DNA of 64,000 nucleotides from Adiantum capillus-veneris (GCA_014529385.2 CM043944.1:85523884-85587883), one strand, 5' to 3'. Positions 34,965 through 46,488 are shown, counted from the first letter of the stretch. A program made the numbers and translations. Notes: generated from the letters alone by a model not told the origin.

Positions 34965-35176
34965 TATTGTTTGCTGGAGTCTCGAGTTGCTACAGGCAAG
35001 CAGAGCACACCACAGGTTCTAGCTCAGGTTTGAGTGGAGGGGAAGAAGGTGGCACTATGGAGCCATGCCACCTTCCTATTGTGTGTTGAAGTCTCGAGCT
35101 GCAAGCAAGTAGAGCACACCACAGGTTCTAGCTCAGGTTTGAGTGGAGGGTAGGAAGGTGGCACTGTGGAGCTGCG
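34965..35176. repeat. 113-bp tandem duplication
   Basis: Two units beginning tattgt and containing gagcacaccacaggttctag and ctcaggtttgagtggaggg, ending aaggtggcact(a/g)tggagc. Period about 113 bases. Confidence 0.85.
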
Positions 35177-35990
35177 CTCTATGTCAGAATGTCATGCTCC
35201 AATAGAGTTGTGCCCCTCTAGGTGCAGGACGAACGAGAAGGGGCCTGGTGTAGCACGCACGGGAATGAGGTCTGTAGCTCGACCTTTTTTGGCTTTTTGG
35301 GGAGTGCATGGGGCATATTCCATGCAAATTAGTGAGATGAGTGAAAAGAGCTAGTATATACTTTCCACCTTTAACTAGTGCCACCACACTTTGCATTCTA
35401 GAAGTTCTTTTAGTTAGTGACCAAATATTACCACACTTGGGATTCTAGCAGTGAAGTCATAATTAGAAAAATTCAACAATACACCGGTACATCGTGATTT
35501 TTGACTATGACTAGCAATGTCATGCTTGATGGCCAGACACGATTGTGTCCAAATTTCCATTCATTGGGTGAGTTTAAGAGAAAGAGCACTTTACACAACC
35601 AAGAAAAATTGTAACGTTTCTTTATGTTGTGTTGCCACTATTATAGTAGAATGTGTATCTCACCATACCATGAAGTAGATAGTGTCAAGGGCATAGACAA
35701 ACCTAGGGCAATGATTTCTACCAAGCATGTTTGGGATCTCCACCTATTCAATTCTGATTCTAGCAATGTCAATGCATGAAAGGAATATAGTCAACAATAG
35801 TAGATGGGTCACATGAGGAGCTAGGCATCATCACTTCCATGGCAACCTCACTCTAGGGTTTCCATTCGTTAATGTCACCCTCTCCTCCAGCTCTCCTCTT
35901 TATCTCTCTTTGCCAATTTGCCCTCCACTTTTTATTTGGGTGTGCTAGTTGCTCTAGAGCCTTCGAGCGAGCTCAACAGAGTGTGCTTTG
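35177..35990. other. Intergenic, nothing recognised
   Basis: No ORF with domain similarity, no RNA gene and no repeat structure was seen. Confidence 0.6.
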
Positions 35991-36290
35991 GAGCGAGGGT
36001 TTTCTTTTTGACTGCCCTCCCTACCTCCCATTCCTTCTCCTTCCTTCTCTCGCCGCCCATGTGCTTCCTCCTCTTCCCTTGCTCCTTCTCCTCAACCTCC
36101 TCCTCCAACATCCTCCCTCTCCTCCACCTCCTCCCTCCATCCCCTCCTCTAGCCGCCCTCCCTTCCTCCATCTCCTCCTCCAGCTACCCTCCTTCGTGAA
36201 GGTCCTCATCTTCTCCCAATCCCCTCTTCTCCTCCCACCCTTTGTATTTCCCTCTCACTCTCTAACCCCTATCCATTCCTCTCTCTTTCT
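35991..36290. repeat. Polypyrimidine-rich tract upstream of the LINE fragment
   Basis: About 300 bases of almost pure C/T on the plus strand (cctcctcttcccttgctcct and similar), long enough to form a strand-asymmetric block. Confidence 0.8.
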
Positions 36291-36300
36291 CAGTCAAGGT

Positions 36301-36680
36301 ATCATGCCGGAGATGATCAAATGGACGGGAGATTTTACCCATGAGTGGATGTGTGATATGTTCAACCTTGCACTTCAACATGGTATGCCTTATTATTGGA
36401 GTACTAATTGGGTTAATCCTTTGCATAAAGGAGGGGATGTAAAGAATGTAAACAACTACCGGACTATAATGATTAGGTCTCTTATGGAAAAGTTGTTTGG
36501 CTGCACAATGGAGATGAAATTGAGTGATGGGGCTGAAGATAATGACAAGCGTGCAAAGGGACAAGCGGGTTTTCATCGATGCCATAGCACCATTGATCAT
36601 CTTGTCACTCTTCATGTTCTCATGGAGGAAATTCAGTTGAAAGGCAAGCGATTGTATTGTTGTTTTGTGGACTTTAAGAA
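36301..36680 (+). pseudogene. LINE (non-LTR) reverse transcriptase fragment
   Basis: Encodes WVNPLHKGGDVKNVNNYRTI, KLFG, KGQAGFHRCHSTIDHLVTL and LYCCFVDFKN. These are the N-terminal RT blocks of plant LINEs (NYR-I, QAGFR, and D-F-K before the first catalytic Asp region). The frame stops at the junction with copia sequence around 36680. No endonuclease or C-terminal part is present. Confidence 0.85.
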
Positions 36681-37638
36681 TGTCAACCTTCTCATACCAA
36701 GCACGAGGAGATTGCTTCAACCCATACAAAGCTTTGTTACATTTGCACACCTTAGCCTCTTGTCCTTTCTTGACAAAATTGCAAGGCTGCGTTACATAAA
36801 CTTCCTCAAATATGTCACCATTCAAAAAAGCAGTAATAATGTCTGACTGATGTACATCCCAACCAAAATGAGTTGCCAATGCACATAGAAAATGAACAGT
36901 AATCATAGGACAAGTGGGAGCAAAAGTTTCTTCATAATCTATGCCTTTTTGCTGCGCATAGCCTTTTGCAACAGGTCGAGCCTTATGGCGATCAACCTCA
37001 CCATCCGGCTTGCATTTCAACTTGTAAACCCACTTTGTACCAATGACCTTTTTGCCTGGAGGTAAATCACATAAAGTCCACGTGTCATTTTCTATAAGTG
37101 CATCATATACTAATTGCATGGCAACCATCCAATTTTTGAAATTTGTGCTTTATCAAAAGACAGAGGTTCCTCAACATCATTTTAGCTAGACACAACCAAA
37201 TCATAACAATCTGATGCATGTGAGAGCCTAAACGAGTACGACTAGACAAGGTGCATCCAATTTACTATCACGCAATGTATGCACCAAACCATTTTGGCAT
37301 ACCTCTAGCGTGCTCATTTTCAGCCCTTTCCTCATCAAGTACATCATGCACATCTACATCAATAATAGGTTGATCTGTAACATTTTCAAAACCCCCATAG
37401 GCTGTACATTTTCCTCATTGGAATTTACATTCGTACTTCCACCACTGAAAAGAGGCAACAAAGTGTCATAAATGTCCTGTGAGCTTACATTACTGTCTCT
37501 AGTACATGATGGCAAGGGTTGAACATGATCTTCCACAAACACTACATCCTGTGAAACCAGAATACGCTTTGTTTGTGAATGATACAACCTATAACCTTTG
37601 CTTTCAGCACTATAACCAACAAAAATACATTTGATAGC
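36681..37638 (-). pseudogene. Copia pol: integrase C-terminus and RT start (downstream part, minus)
   Basis: Minus strand: KCIFVGYSAESKGYRLYHSQ (integrase C-terminus) directly flanks the CACTA transposon. A broken linker follows, then RT (37128 downward): NDTWTLCDLPPGKKVIGTKW, VAKGYAQQKGIDYEETFAP, SDIITAFLNGDI, ALYGLKQSPRAWYEKVD. It ends at the LINE junction before the catalytic YVDD. The integrase core is on the other side of the CACTA element at 46489-46848. Confidence 0.88.
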
Positions 37639-37659
37639 CTTCACTACAACAAAAAAAGC

Positions 37660-37800
37660 TGTCATCGACGCATATATCGACGCACCGCGTCGATATAGGC
37701 GTCCCTGTGAACCTATCGCTATTTGCGTCGATATCTGCGTGGAAAGGCTTTATTTGCGACGCAGATATCGACGTAAATAGCAACGCAGATATCGACGACC
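37660..37800. repeat. CACTA left subterminal repeats
   Basis: About six copies of (g)cgtcgatat or its complement atatcgacg, in both orientations, e.g. gcgtcgatataggcg and gcagatatcgacg. Equivalent motifs in En/Spm bind the element-encoded TNPA-type protein. Confidence 0.8.
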
Positions 37801-38039
37801 ATAACAGAATTTTTTTTCTTAGGTAGAGGGCAGGTAGCCTGGCCTGTGCTCAGTGAAAAGATGGACACAGTCACCACAGCCAGACTTCCTACCCTCTGCC
37901 CAAGAAAGCGAGCAGCACCAAAATCAACCGTGTTCCCGCAGAAATTTCGGCAGAGTTCCCTTCATTTTTACATAAACTTTTCAAAAAAATATATTATGTA
38001 TACGCCTCCTACATGCTATCCATGTAGGATCTCACATGA

Positions 38040-38215
38040 GATTTAAGGCCAATGACCATAACGAATCATAACCATAACCATAACTTAAAAGCATAACCAT
38101 AACCGACCAATATAATCACTTTGATCATAACCAGAAACAAAATTAACAATAACCATAAGCATAACCAGAAAGTTAAACATAACCATAAACAAAACCTGAA
38201 CCATAACTATATATG
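38040..38215. repeat. Degenerate (CATAAC)n tract
   Basis: Repeated ataaccataacc with interspersed variants over about 170 bases, inside the CACTA element 3' of TNP1. Confidence 0.75.
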
Positions 38216-38522
38216 TCTATACAAGAATAGGAGAAATAACCATGTCTATACAATGACAATGACAATAACCATGAGGGTCAGGAAAACAATAACTGTCTGA
38301 ACAATAATCATAATCATATATATATGTCTATACAAAAGGAGACATAGAAGCGTGTCTGTGTCTCACAAAGCATATATATGAAATCCGGTCCACTGATGAC
38401 TATCTAGGCGTCACAACCTGCACATAGGACAACTCACAAAATTAGTATTGATATTACTTCACATATACTTACTTAATTAAATCAACTCACACATATTAAC
38501 GTCTCACCTCAAGCGATCAGCG

Positions 38523-39671
38523 AGACTGTAAGGCCGCCCAGTCTACGGGCTCTCCTGAAGCATCAAGATCATTCAATACTTCATAGATACCTCTGCGATA
38601 TCCATCTGACTCCTCCTGACGTGTCGGGGCTCGATGCATCGCAAGATTCTGCGTTTATACAAAAATTAGAGTAATAAGAATACATGATTCATCGCGTTTT
38701 AAAAAACGCCATAGTTAAGATTGGATTAGAAACTCACAAACTCATAGCGAAAAGTGTCGAAGCCTCCGCTACCAAGATGAGATGTCCCCCTGGTCGTCTG
38801 TCGTATCTGTGCGGCCTCACATTGCTATCTGAACCGCGTGGCCACTGTTCGCTCATCCTCCCTGATTTGCAGCCACGTCTCATGTGGGATGCTCGAAGGC
38901 TTCAGCGAGCCGGTCCTGAAAGCCTTCCGAGCTGCATCTCGTTGATGTTTCACGGTGTCCCGTGCAACACCCTTGATCCACCTCCTCGGAACAACGTTAG
39001 AACCCGGAGCATGCTGGTACTCTCTCAAGATGGTCTCCACTATGTAAGTGACTTTGTCCTTTTCCTGCTGATCCCAAGACGTCAGAATGCTGGTCAAAAA
39101 CTGTAGCTCCGCGAGCTGGCGAATCCGCTGTTTCATCTCAGTCTGGACTCTATCCATGTCAACAGAACCATATGGCCGTACATTATAGAGCTTGGAGGTA
39201 CTAGGATCGTGTGCCCCCCAAGGTGTCCGAGGTGTGCCAAGAGGTGTGTCGAGAGGTGTGCCTGGGTAGGACGGGGGTCGTGAGCGAGGAGGGATCGAAG
39301 CATCTGTGGACCCTCCTCCACAGCAACCACCACCTCCACCTGACGATCGCCGAGATCGGCGAGTGCGCCTGTGCTGCGGAGATGAGGACGTACCCGGCTC
39401 TGGCCCACCCCTAGGTGTCGAAGCGGCCGTGATGGGAGAATCAGGCGTCGTACCCATAGGCGTCCCCCCCCCCCCCCATAGGTGTCCCCCCCCCAGGCGT
39501 CGGACCCTCGGGTGTGAAGCCTGGAGGCGTAGTACCCGTGCCTCTGGCTACCCAGTACTGAGAAGCCTCTGCCATCTGAGCAGGCGTCATCCGTGTAACG
39601 AAGCCCATGAATGCATCTGCACTCATAGAAGCGGGATCTGGAAACTGGTCTGCCATACTAAAGTCCTGCAC
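38523..39671 (-). pseudogene. CACTA TNP1-like protein (Transposase_24 type)
   Basis: N-terminal part MADQFPDPASMSADAFMGF and MAEASQYWVARGTG, then Pro/Gly-rich. A C-run on the plus strand (39467-39478) shifts the frame, and the ORF resumes with TPGGG-type and SSPQHRRTRRSRRSSGGG. The conserved region has MKQRIRQLAELQFL, WIKGVARDTVKHQRDAARKA and WLQIREDERTVATRF. A TAG splits RFR and QCEAAQIRQTT at about 38827. A last exon near 38523-38650 gives EESDGYRRGIYEVLNDLDA. In En/Spm the TNP1/TNPA partner binds subterminal repeats and brings the ends together. Confidence 0.75.
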
Positions 39672-39822
39672 AAAGAAAGTAAAATAAAGCGTCAGAACAC
39701 AGTTGTTTAAATTAGCTTTAAGCTTAATTTTAAATCAATGTCTTCACACAAACACTTACATGTCTAGGCCTCGACGAGTGAGGCATCATCGATAAGATCT
39801 TGCACCGTTTCATCGTCTATCT

Positions 39823-40896
39823 CTAATTACAAACATAAATTTGCCCTAGCTCGTTCTGGCAGATTGTCTTCATCCATTGCATCTTCACTACAAGTGTCAA
39901 TTCTGGCTCGTCTGCGTCATCCCTCGTATATCTGTCAGCTTCCTCTGCCATACCTTCGTCCATCTCATCTAATGTCACAGTAGTATGGACGTCGTCTGAC
40001 TGACTTTCCTCCAGGAGATCTTGCACTTCAAATACTTGTTTATTTCTTGGAGCAACCTGAACCACAAACCACCACTGCAGCTCTTGAGGGTCAAGTACAA
40101 AGACCACTTGCTCGCAATGTTCGGGGAGAGCAAATGTGTTGCTCGCATCTGTCCAAACCTTTGTAGAATCTATTTGCACAAGTTTGTTTCCATCTCTGCG
40201 TACCGTTGCATTGCGACCAGAAGTAATCACCTTGAACCACTTCACATCCAACAAAAACATCTCAAACCGCCTGAAGCTTACTTTCAGGATATCTGACACC
40301 AGACCACAATAATCTAGGTTGCTAGTGCTCTCATTCGTGTCTCTGGCACTAGCCCTGCTCTTTTGCATGAAACTAACCATTACCCCACTGTCAAACGTGT
40401 TTCTTCTGCTGTCAATTTGTTGTGTTCTGAAATGCTTTCCATGCGACCACAGTGCCATGTATGTATGATACTTCTAGTCACATCCAATAGCCAGCTCTTC
40501 CTCTTCTAGAGATATGGGTTCTCCGATCTGTCGAGCTGCTCTCACTGTCTTGTCCAACCATGCCATTGTAGGGAATTTAGGTAGAGGAGCGAGATAGTCT
40601 GGCAAGGGTAAACCTCTAGTCGTTCGGCTTCGCCTGAAATCCTGTCGCTCCCTATTGCGTCTCTCTTTCTCTTCTTCGTACCTTTCAAACCATTTTTGCA
40701 TCGACGCTGAATTTAGTATACAGAACTTCATGATCTTTTCTCGCATGGCGTCGTTCATTTTCTTCGGCACCCCTTGCCCTTGCGGCTCCTCTCCCACCAG
40801 TCTTGCATCCTCCTCATCACTCCACAGCCGAGGCATTTCTGGGTCAGAAACGGATAGAATTCGGTCGTCAATACAAGAGACTCTTGCACCAGCCAT
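39823..40896 (-). pseudogene. CACTA TNP2 C-terminal region (DUF4216-like)
   Basis: Two frames. The first (40896-40474) is acidic then Arg-rich (RRNRERQDFRRSRTT) and ends at SLEEEELAIGCD; the second (40458-39823) has SNLDYCGLVSDILKVSFRRF, FLLDVKWFKV and EQVVFVLDP, wording of the DUF4216 domain commonly found after TNP2. It probably belongs to the same TNP2 transcript. Confidence 0.7.
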
Positions 40897-43053
40897 CCTT
40901 CTGCCATGCTCCCCTCTGGACGCGCTTTTTGGCGAACAAAACCCTTAAGTGTTTTCATGAACCTCTCTAGAAAGAACATCCAACGGCTGTGGACTGTACC
41001 TGCCACTACAACCTCATCTACTACATGGACGAGCAAGTGCATTTGGATAGTTAGGCAGCTCGTGGGTAGATACTTCTCAATCATGCAAACTGCCTCAATG
41101 GAGTTAGCCCTTGCAACTGCAATAGATTCCTCCTGTATCTCCTTGGAAGAGATCCACCGCACTAGCTCTGAAATCTTGTATATGTAGGTCCGCACTTCCT
41201 CCGTTAAACACCCCTTGATCGCAATTGGAAGAATGAATTGCAAGAACTTATGCCAGTTGTGCGATTTCAGTCCTGACAGTTGATCGTCACGGATGAATGT
41301 TGTCTTGAAACATCGCATATATCCTGTTGACGTCCTGAACTCTGAAATCACCCTTTTAACTTGTCGCTCTTCGTTTTTTAGCAATACCCATGGCGCTCTT
41401 GGAAGTTTTGTTTGGCCAGCTGCATTGGTGAAAGGCCACAGCTCTGGCATCTTTCCAATTGACTGCAAATCATCTTGTGAAGCTCGATTGTCTTTCATTC
41501 CCATGATTGTCTTCCAGAGGGGCTCTCCCACATTCTTGAATATATGCATTGGATCCAGAAAATGGTTAATTAGTAGATCACCCCAGTACGGCAACGAATG
41601 AACAATGGACAAACGTTTCATTCCTGGAACAGGTTGCCCCTCATGTTGCTCCCATCGGCGACGCCACTCTTGTACATGCATAGGACGACATTCGATGCGA
41701 CCAAGCTGACCTTCGCGCAAGTGATGGCCATTTGGAAGATAACGGTGGTGGCCTTGATAAATTGTCTTTCGAAGAGAGGCAGAATAGCGCACATCCAAAG
41801 ACTGCCTACAAATTGGACATGCATTGTATCCCGAAGTTGTTAGCCCTGCATATATTAAAGCATGAATCAGACCAAGGCAAAGTGCTTGCGAATAGCGAGA
41901 ATTTTGTAAATCAAGAACCATTACCAGAAGCTTCTCCGTATCCTGGCCAATCATGCATAGTCCACATAAGAAGTCCATGGATCCTTGCATGTTGTTGTCC
42001 TACTAGTTCAACCGCATCTGCTATGTCGATCCCATGCCATAACTCCTGATGCCATAACTCCTGGAGCTCGTCAACTAGTGGAGCTAGATAAACATCCATG
42101 TTTTTTGCCTTGAACTTACCAGGTACAATCAAGCTTAATATCAAATGACCCTTCTTGATGGCAAGCCACGGCGGGAGGTTGTAATTGATGAGGCACATAG
42201 GCCAAGTGCTCCATGACGAGCTTCTCAAGCCAAATGGATTGAATCCATCCACTGCCATGCCCAAACGCAAATTGCGTGGTTCACTCTTAAAATGTGGCCA
42301 GGTATCTTCAATGTGTCTCCAGGCCTTTGAATCAGCAAACACCCTAAATGTTGCATTAGTGGATCTATTCGTAGAATGCCACCGCATCAACTTTGCAATG
42401 GAACCACAACGAAACATTCTTTTTATCCTAGGAATAATAGAGAAATGCCGCAACACTTTAGCTGGCACTGTCTCGCCAAATGCATCTTGTTTGTAGCGCA
42501 TTGCTCCGCACTTAGGACACGACAGACAATCTGCGAATTCATTGCGAAAAAGAATACAATCATTTGGACATGCATGGATCTTGTTGTAGTCCAAGCAAAT
42601 TGAGGTCAATAGTTGCTTCGCGTCTGGCCTGGAGGGGGGCATTTCATTGCCAGCCGGGAGAAGTTGCTCCCGCAACAACCTGTTTAAGCCAGATTAAATT
42701 AAAAAGCTCTCCAAGCACGTCACCGTTGCAATCGAAAAATATCTTTTGTAAATTACGTACCTAAACAAAGCAGTGACGCTTGCATCTGACCACCCGTTCA
42801 CTGACTAAAGATTCAAAAACACCAGACAAGTACGAAGCGTCGATATTTTGGTGCCTTCATAAATTGGTTGACGTGCCAACTTCCTCAATGTGTCTTCTGG
42901 AGATAGGCGCACGGCTTCTGGTGCTTCTTCGTTAGCATTCTCCTCGCTTGTTTGGAAGAAGGCATCCAGCATCTCCTACATGTCGTCGTCTTCTATCTGT
43001 AAGTTCTTTTCTGCTTCCATCCTTGGCTCTATATTGATCGGATCTTCACGCAT
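40755..43053 (-). pseudogene. CACTA TNP2 transposase (Transposase_21 and DUF4218 regions)
   Basis: Exon a (43053-42761) gives RQPIYEGTKISTLR and GWSDASVTALF, with TAG stops after DDDM (42976-42978) and NL. A phase-compatible intron follows, with acceptor at 42680. Exon b begins LLREQLLPAGNEMPP and contains YNKIHACPNDCILFR, CPKCGAMRYK, RFRC-like FRCGSIAKLMRWH, GMAVDGFNPFG and MWTMHDWPGYGEAS. A 79-bp intron (41924-41846) leads to exon c: CPICRQSLDVRYS, LPYWGDLLINHFLDPMHIFK and the DUF4218 region MIEKYLPTSCLTIQMHLLVH. TNP2 is the RNase H-fold catalytic transposase of CACTA elements. Two stops inactivate this copy. Confidence 0.88.
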
Positions 43054-43055
43054 AA

Positions 43056-43059
<4 letters not shown>

Positions 43060-43109
<50 letters not shown>
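43060..43109. repeat. (TC)25 microsatellite just upstream of the TNP2 start
   Basis: Uninterrupted TC repeat between the TNP2 ATG and the 173-bp array; on the minus strand it is a GA tract in the leader or promoter. Confidence 0.95.
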
Positions 43110-43110
<1 letters not shown>

Positions 43111-45530
43111 ATGTAGGTGCTATGTCGCATAGAAGCCATTTCCGAAGTCCGTCTGTGTTTTTTCGTAGAAAAACGCAATCGGATTTGACCTACGGCTTGT
43201 GTATTTGGCGTTTCTTCTATCCGTTTGACCTACGACTTGCCATACGCGCTCTTGACATTGCTTAAAGACTACCTAATCGTCTACAGATGGTTTTAGTAGG
43301 CATAGAAGCCATTTCCGAAGTCCGTTTGCGTTTTTTCGTAGAAAAATGCAACCGGACTTGACCTACGGCTTATGTATTTGGCGTTTCTTCTATCCGTTTG
43401 ACCTACGGCTTGCCATACGCGCTCTTGAAATTGTTTTAAGACTACCTATTGGACTACGGATGGTTTCGGTAGGCGTATAATCAGTTTTCGAAGTCCGTCT
43501 GTGTTTTTTCGTAGAAAAACGCAATCGGATTTGACCTACGGCTTGTGTATTTGGCGTTTCTTCTATTTGTTTGACCTACGGCTTGCCATACGCGCTCTTG
43601 ACATTGCCTAAAAACTACCTAATCGTCTACGGATGGTTTTAGTACGCATAGAAGCCATTTCCGAAGTCCGTTTGTATTTTTTCGTAGAAAAACGCAACCG
43701 GATTTGACCTACGGCTTGTGTATTTGCCGTTTCTTCTATCCGTTTGACCTACGGCTTGCCATACGCGCTCTTGACATTTCTTTAAGACTACTTAATGAAC
43801 TATGGATGGTTTGGGTAGGCATAGAAGCCATTTTCGAAGTCCGTTTGCATTTTTTCGTAGAAAAACGCAACCAGATTTGACCTACGGCTTGTGTATTTGA
43901 CGTTTCTTCTGTCCGTTTAACCTACGGCTTGCCATACACGGTCTTGACATTTCTTTAAGACTACTTAATGGACTACGGATGGTTTCGATAGGCGTTGAAT
44001 TAGTTTCCGAAGCCCGTTTGCGTTTTTTCGTAGAAAAACGCAATCGGATTTGACTTACGGCTTGTGTATTTGGCGTTTCTTCTATCCGTTTGACCTGCGG
44101 CTTGCCATACGCGCTCTTGACATTGCCTAAAGACTAACTAATTGTCTACGGATGATTTTAGTAGGCATAGAAGCCATTTTCGAAGTCCGTTTGCGTTTTT
44201 TCGTAGAAAAACGCAACCGGATTTGACCTACGGCTTGTGTATTTGGCGTTTCTTCTATCCGTTTGACCTACGGCTTACCATACGTGCTCTTGACATTGCT
44301 TTAAGACTACCTAATGGACTACGGATGGTTTCGGTAGGCGTAGAATCACTTTTCGAAGTCCGTCTGCGTTTTTCCGTATAAAAATGCAATCGGATTTGAC
44401 CTACGGCTTGTGTATTTGGCGTTTCTTCTATCTGTTTGACCTACGGCTTTCCATACGCGCTCTTGACATTGCCTAAAGACTACCTAATCGTCTACGGATG
44501 GTTTCAGTAGGCATAGAAGCCATTTCCGAAGTCCGTTTGCGTTTTTTCGTAGAAAAACGCAACCGGATTTGACCTACGGCTTGTGTATTTGGCGTTTCTT
44601 CTATCCGTTTAACCTATGGCTTGCCATACGCACTCTTGACATTGCTCTAAGACTACTTAATGAACTACGGATGGTTTCGGTAGGCATAGAAGCCATTTCA
44701 GAAGTCCGTTTGCGTTTTTCCGTAGAAAAACGCAACCGGATTTGACCTACAGCTTGTGTATTTGGCATTTCTTCTATCCGTTTGACCTACGGCTTGCCAT
44801 ACGCGCTCTTGACATTGCCTAAAGACTACCTAATCGTCTACGGATGGTTTCAGTAGGCATAGAAGCCATTTTCGAAGTCCGTTTGCGTTTTTTCGTAGAA
44901 AAACGCAACCGGATTTGACCTATGGCTTGTGTATTTGACGTTTCTTCTGTCCGTTTAACCTACGGCTTGCCATACACGGTTTTGACATTGCCTTAAGACT
45001 ACTTAATGGACTACGGATGGTTTCGGTAGGCGTGGAATCAGTTTCCGAAGTCCGTCCGCATTTTTCCGTAGAAAAACGCAATCGAATTTGACTTACGACT
45101 TGTGTATTTGGCGTTTCTTCTATCCGTTTGACCTACGGATTGCCATATGCACTCTTGACATTGCCTAAAGACTACCTCATGGACTACGGATGGTTTCGGT
45201 AGGCATAGAATCAGTTTCCGAAGACCGTTTGCGTTTTTTCGTAGAAAAAAGCAACTGGATTTGACCTATGGCTTGTGTATTTGACGTTTCTTCTTTCCGT
45301 TTCACTTACGGCTTGCCATACACGCTCTTGACATTGCCTTAAGACTACCTAATGGACTACGGATGGTTTCGGTAGGCATAGAAGCCATTTCCGAAGTCCG
45401 TTTGCGTTTTTCCATAGAAAAACGCAACCGGATTTGACCTACGACGTAGAAGCCGTTTATGAAGTCCGTTTGCGTTTTTCCGTAGAAAAACCCAATCGGA
45501 ATTCAAAAACAGCTTTTATTTTGGGTGTTT
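43110..45530. repeat. 173-bp satellite array inside the CACTA element (about 14 units)
   Basis: The landmark gaagtccgt recurs near 43144, 43317, 43490, 43663, 43837, 44009, 44182, 44356, 44529, 44702, 44875, 45048, 45221 and 45395, a steady 173-base period. Each unit carries tttgacctacggcttg twice and the inverted repeat gcgttttttcgtagaaaaac. The last unit is rearranged at 45440-45530. No coding frame is maintained. Confidence 0.95.
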
Positions 45531-46011
45531 ATTTTATCCGTTTGACCTACAGCTTGTTATATGCCCCCGCCCAACCTTTTTTGAGGAGGAAGCTTGTCTC
45601 TAAGAGCAACGACGGCGCTGTTGTTTCTCCCTAGAGGACTTTCATGTGTAAAGGTGAGAGTTGAGCTTCGAATGTATTTTGAGCTAGTCAAATGAAGTCA
45701 TAGGCTGCATCAGACGATCCAGGTAACTTTGGCTCGATTGATGAGATCCGCCAACGACAGATGTTGGATCTCCTATGATCTACCTATCCCAGCCAGCTGT
45801 TTTAGCCGTTTAGTCCACACCAAGAAATTTAGGATTCCATAATATTTTATTTTGTCATCTTTTTACTCTGACTTTGTATCAGATCCACCACATTGTAACT
45901 TTCTTGTCTCATAGGTCACTTTGGTCTTTCGAAGACATTAATATAACATTTCATTTCATTTCTCTCTTTAATTTTTCTTTCTTTAATTTTAATTTCCTAC
46001 GCGCATACATT

Positions 46012-46053
46012 AATTATCTCTCTCTCTCTCTCTCTCTGATTACCTACACACAC

Positions 46054-46089
<36 letters not shown>

Positions 46090-46174
46090 ATTCTCTCTCT
46101 ACATTGTGTGTGTGTGTAGGAAAGAGAGAATGTAGAGAGAGAGAGAGAGAGAGGGGGGGGGGGGGGGGGGGGGG
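46012..46174. repeat. CT/GA inverted repeat and G-run near the CACTA right end
   Basis: Arms tctctctctacattctct and agagagaatgtagagagag flank a gtgtgtgtgtag loop, followed by about 21 consecutive G residues (46154-46174). Confidence 0.9.
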
Positions 46175-46264
46175 AAGGGGAGAGTGACATAATACCCGCG
46201 CAGCAGGTTTCGGCCACGATTTGAGCAGGCGAAAATGGCCCCTGCGCGTGCGGGTTTCTCTTTT

Positions 46265-46475
46265 TTCCCCCAAATTTTTTAGCGTCGCAATGAGCGTCGA
46301 TATAATCGTTGGTGACTGCGTCGATATACGCGTGGCAAATAAAGCCTTCCCATGGATATAGAGACGTTTATTGCGACGCGGATATCGACGCCCATATCGA
46401 CGTGCTCTAATTCCGTCGAAATATGCGTGGAAAGGCATGGCCGTCGATATATGATGCGTCGATATCTTCATGTTA
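46265..46475. repeat. CACTA right subterminal repeats
   Basis: About eight gcgtcgatat-type motifs in both orientations (gcgtcgatataatcg, gcggatatcgacgccc, gatgcgtcgatatc), matching those at the left end. Confidence 0.85.
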
Positions 46476-46488
46476 TGTTGTAGTGCTT

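Larger units (their letters stand above)
37642..46485 (-). mobile_element. CACTA (En/Spm-type) DNA transposon, complete ends
   Basis: Begins CACTACAACAAAAAAAGC and ends ATGTTGTAGTG, giving a 10-bp perfect terminal inverted repeat CACTACAACA. It is flanked by a 3-bp target site duplication ctt (37639-37641 and 46486-46488). Length 8,844 bp. The copia integrase codons on either side join when it is removed. It encodes a TNP1-like and a TNP2-like gene on the minus strand, has subterminal GCGTCGATAT-type repeats at both ends, and contains a 173-bp tandem array between TNP2 and its 5' end. Several stops suggest it is no longer autonomous. Confidence 0.95.

Noticed and set aside
35872-36300. Long open frame upstream of the LINE fragment, Leu/Pro/Ser-rich
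   Set aside because: The open frame results from the polypyrimidine tract; only 36301-36680 has protein similarity.
38040-38215. Telomere-like repeat because of AACCATAACC
   Set aside because: The unit is CATAAC-like and degenerate; it does not match the plant telomere repeat TTTAGGG.
43110-45640. Possible CRISPR-like array because of even spacing at 43-45.6 kb
   Set aside because: Units are contiguous 173-bp satellites, not short direct repeats with unique spacers, and the context is a plant CACTA transposon.
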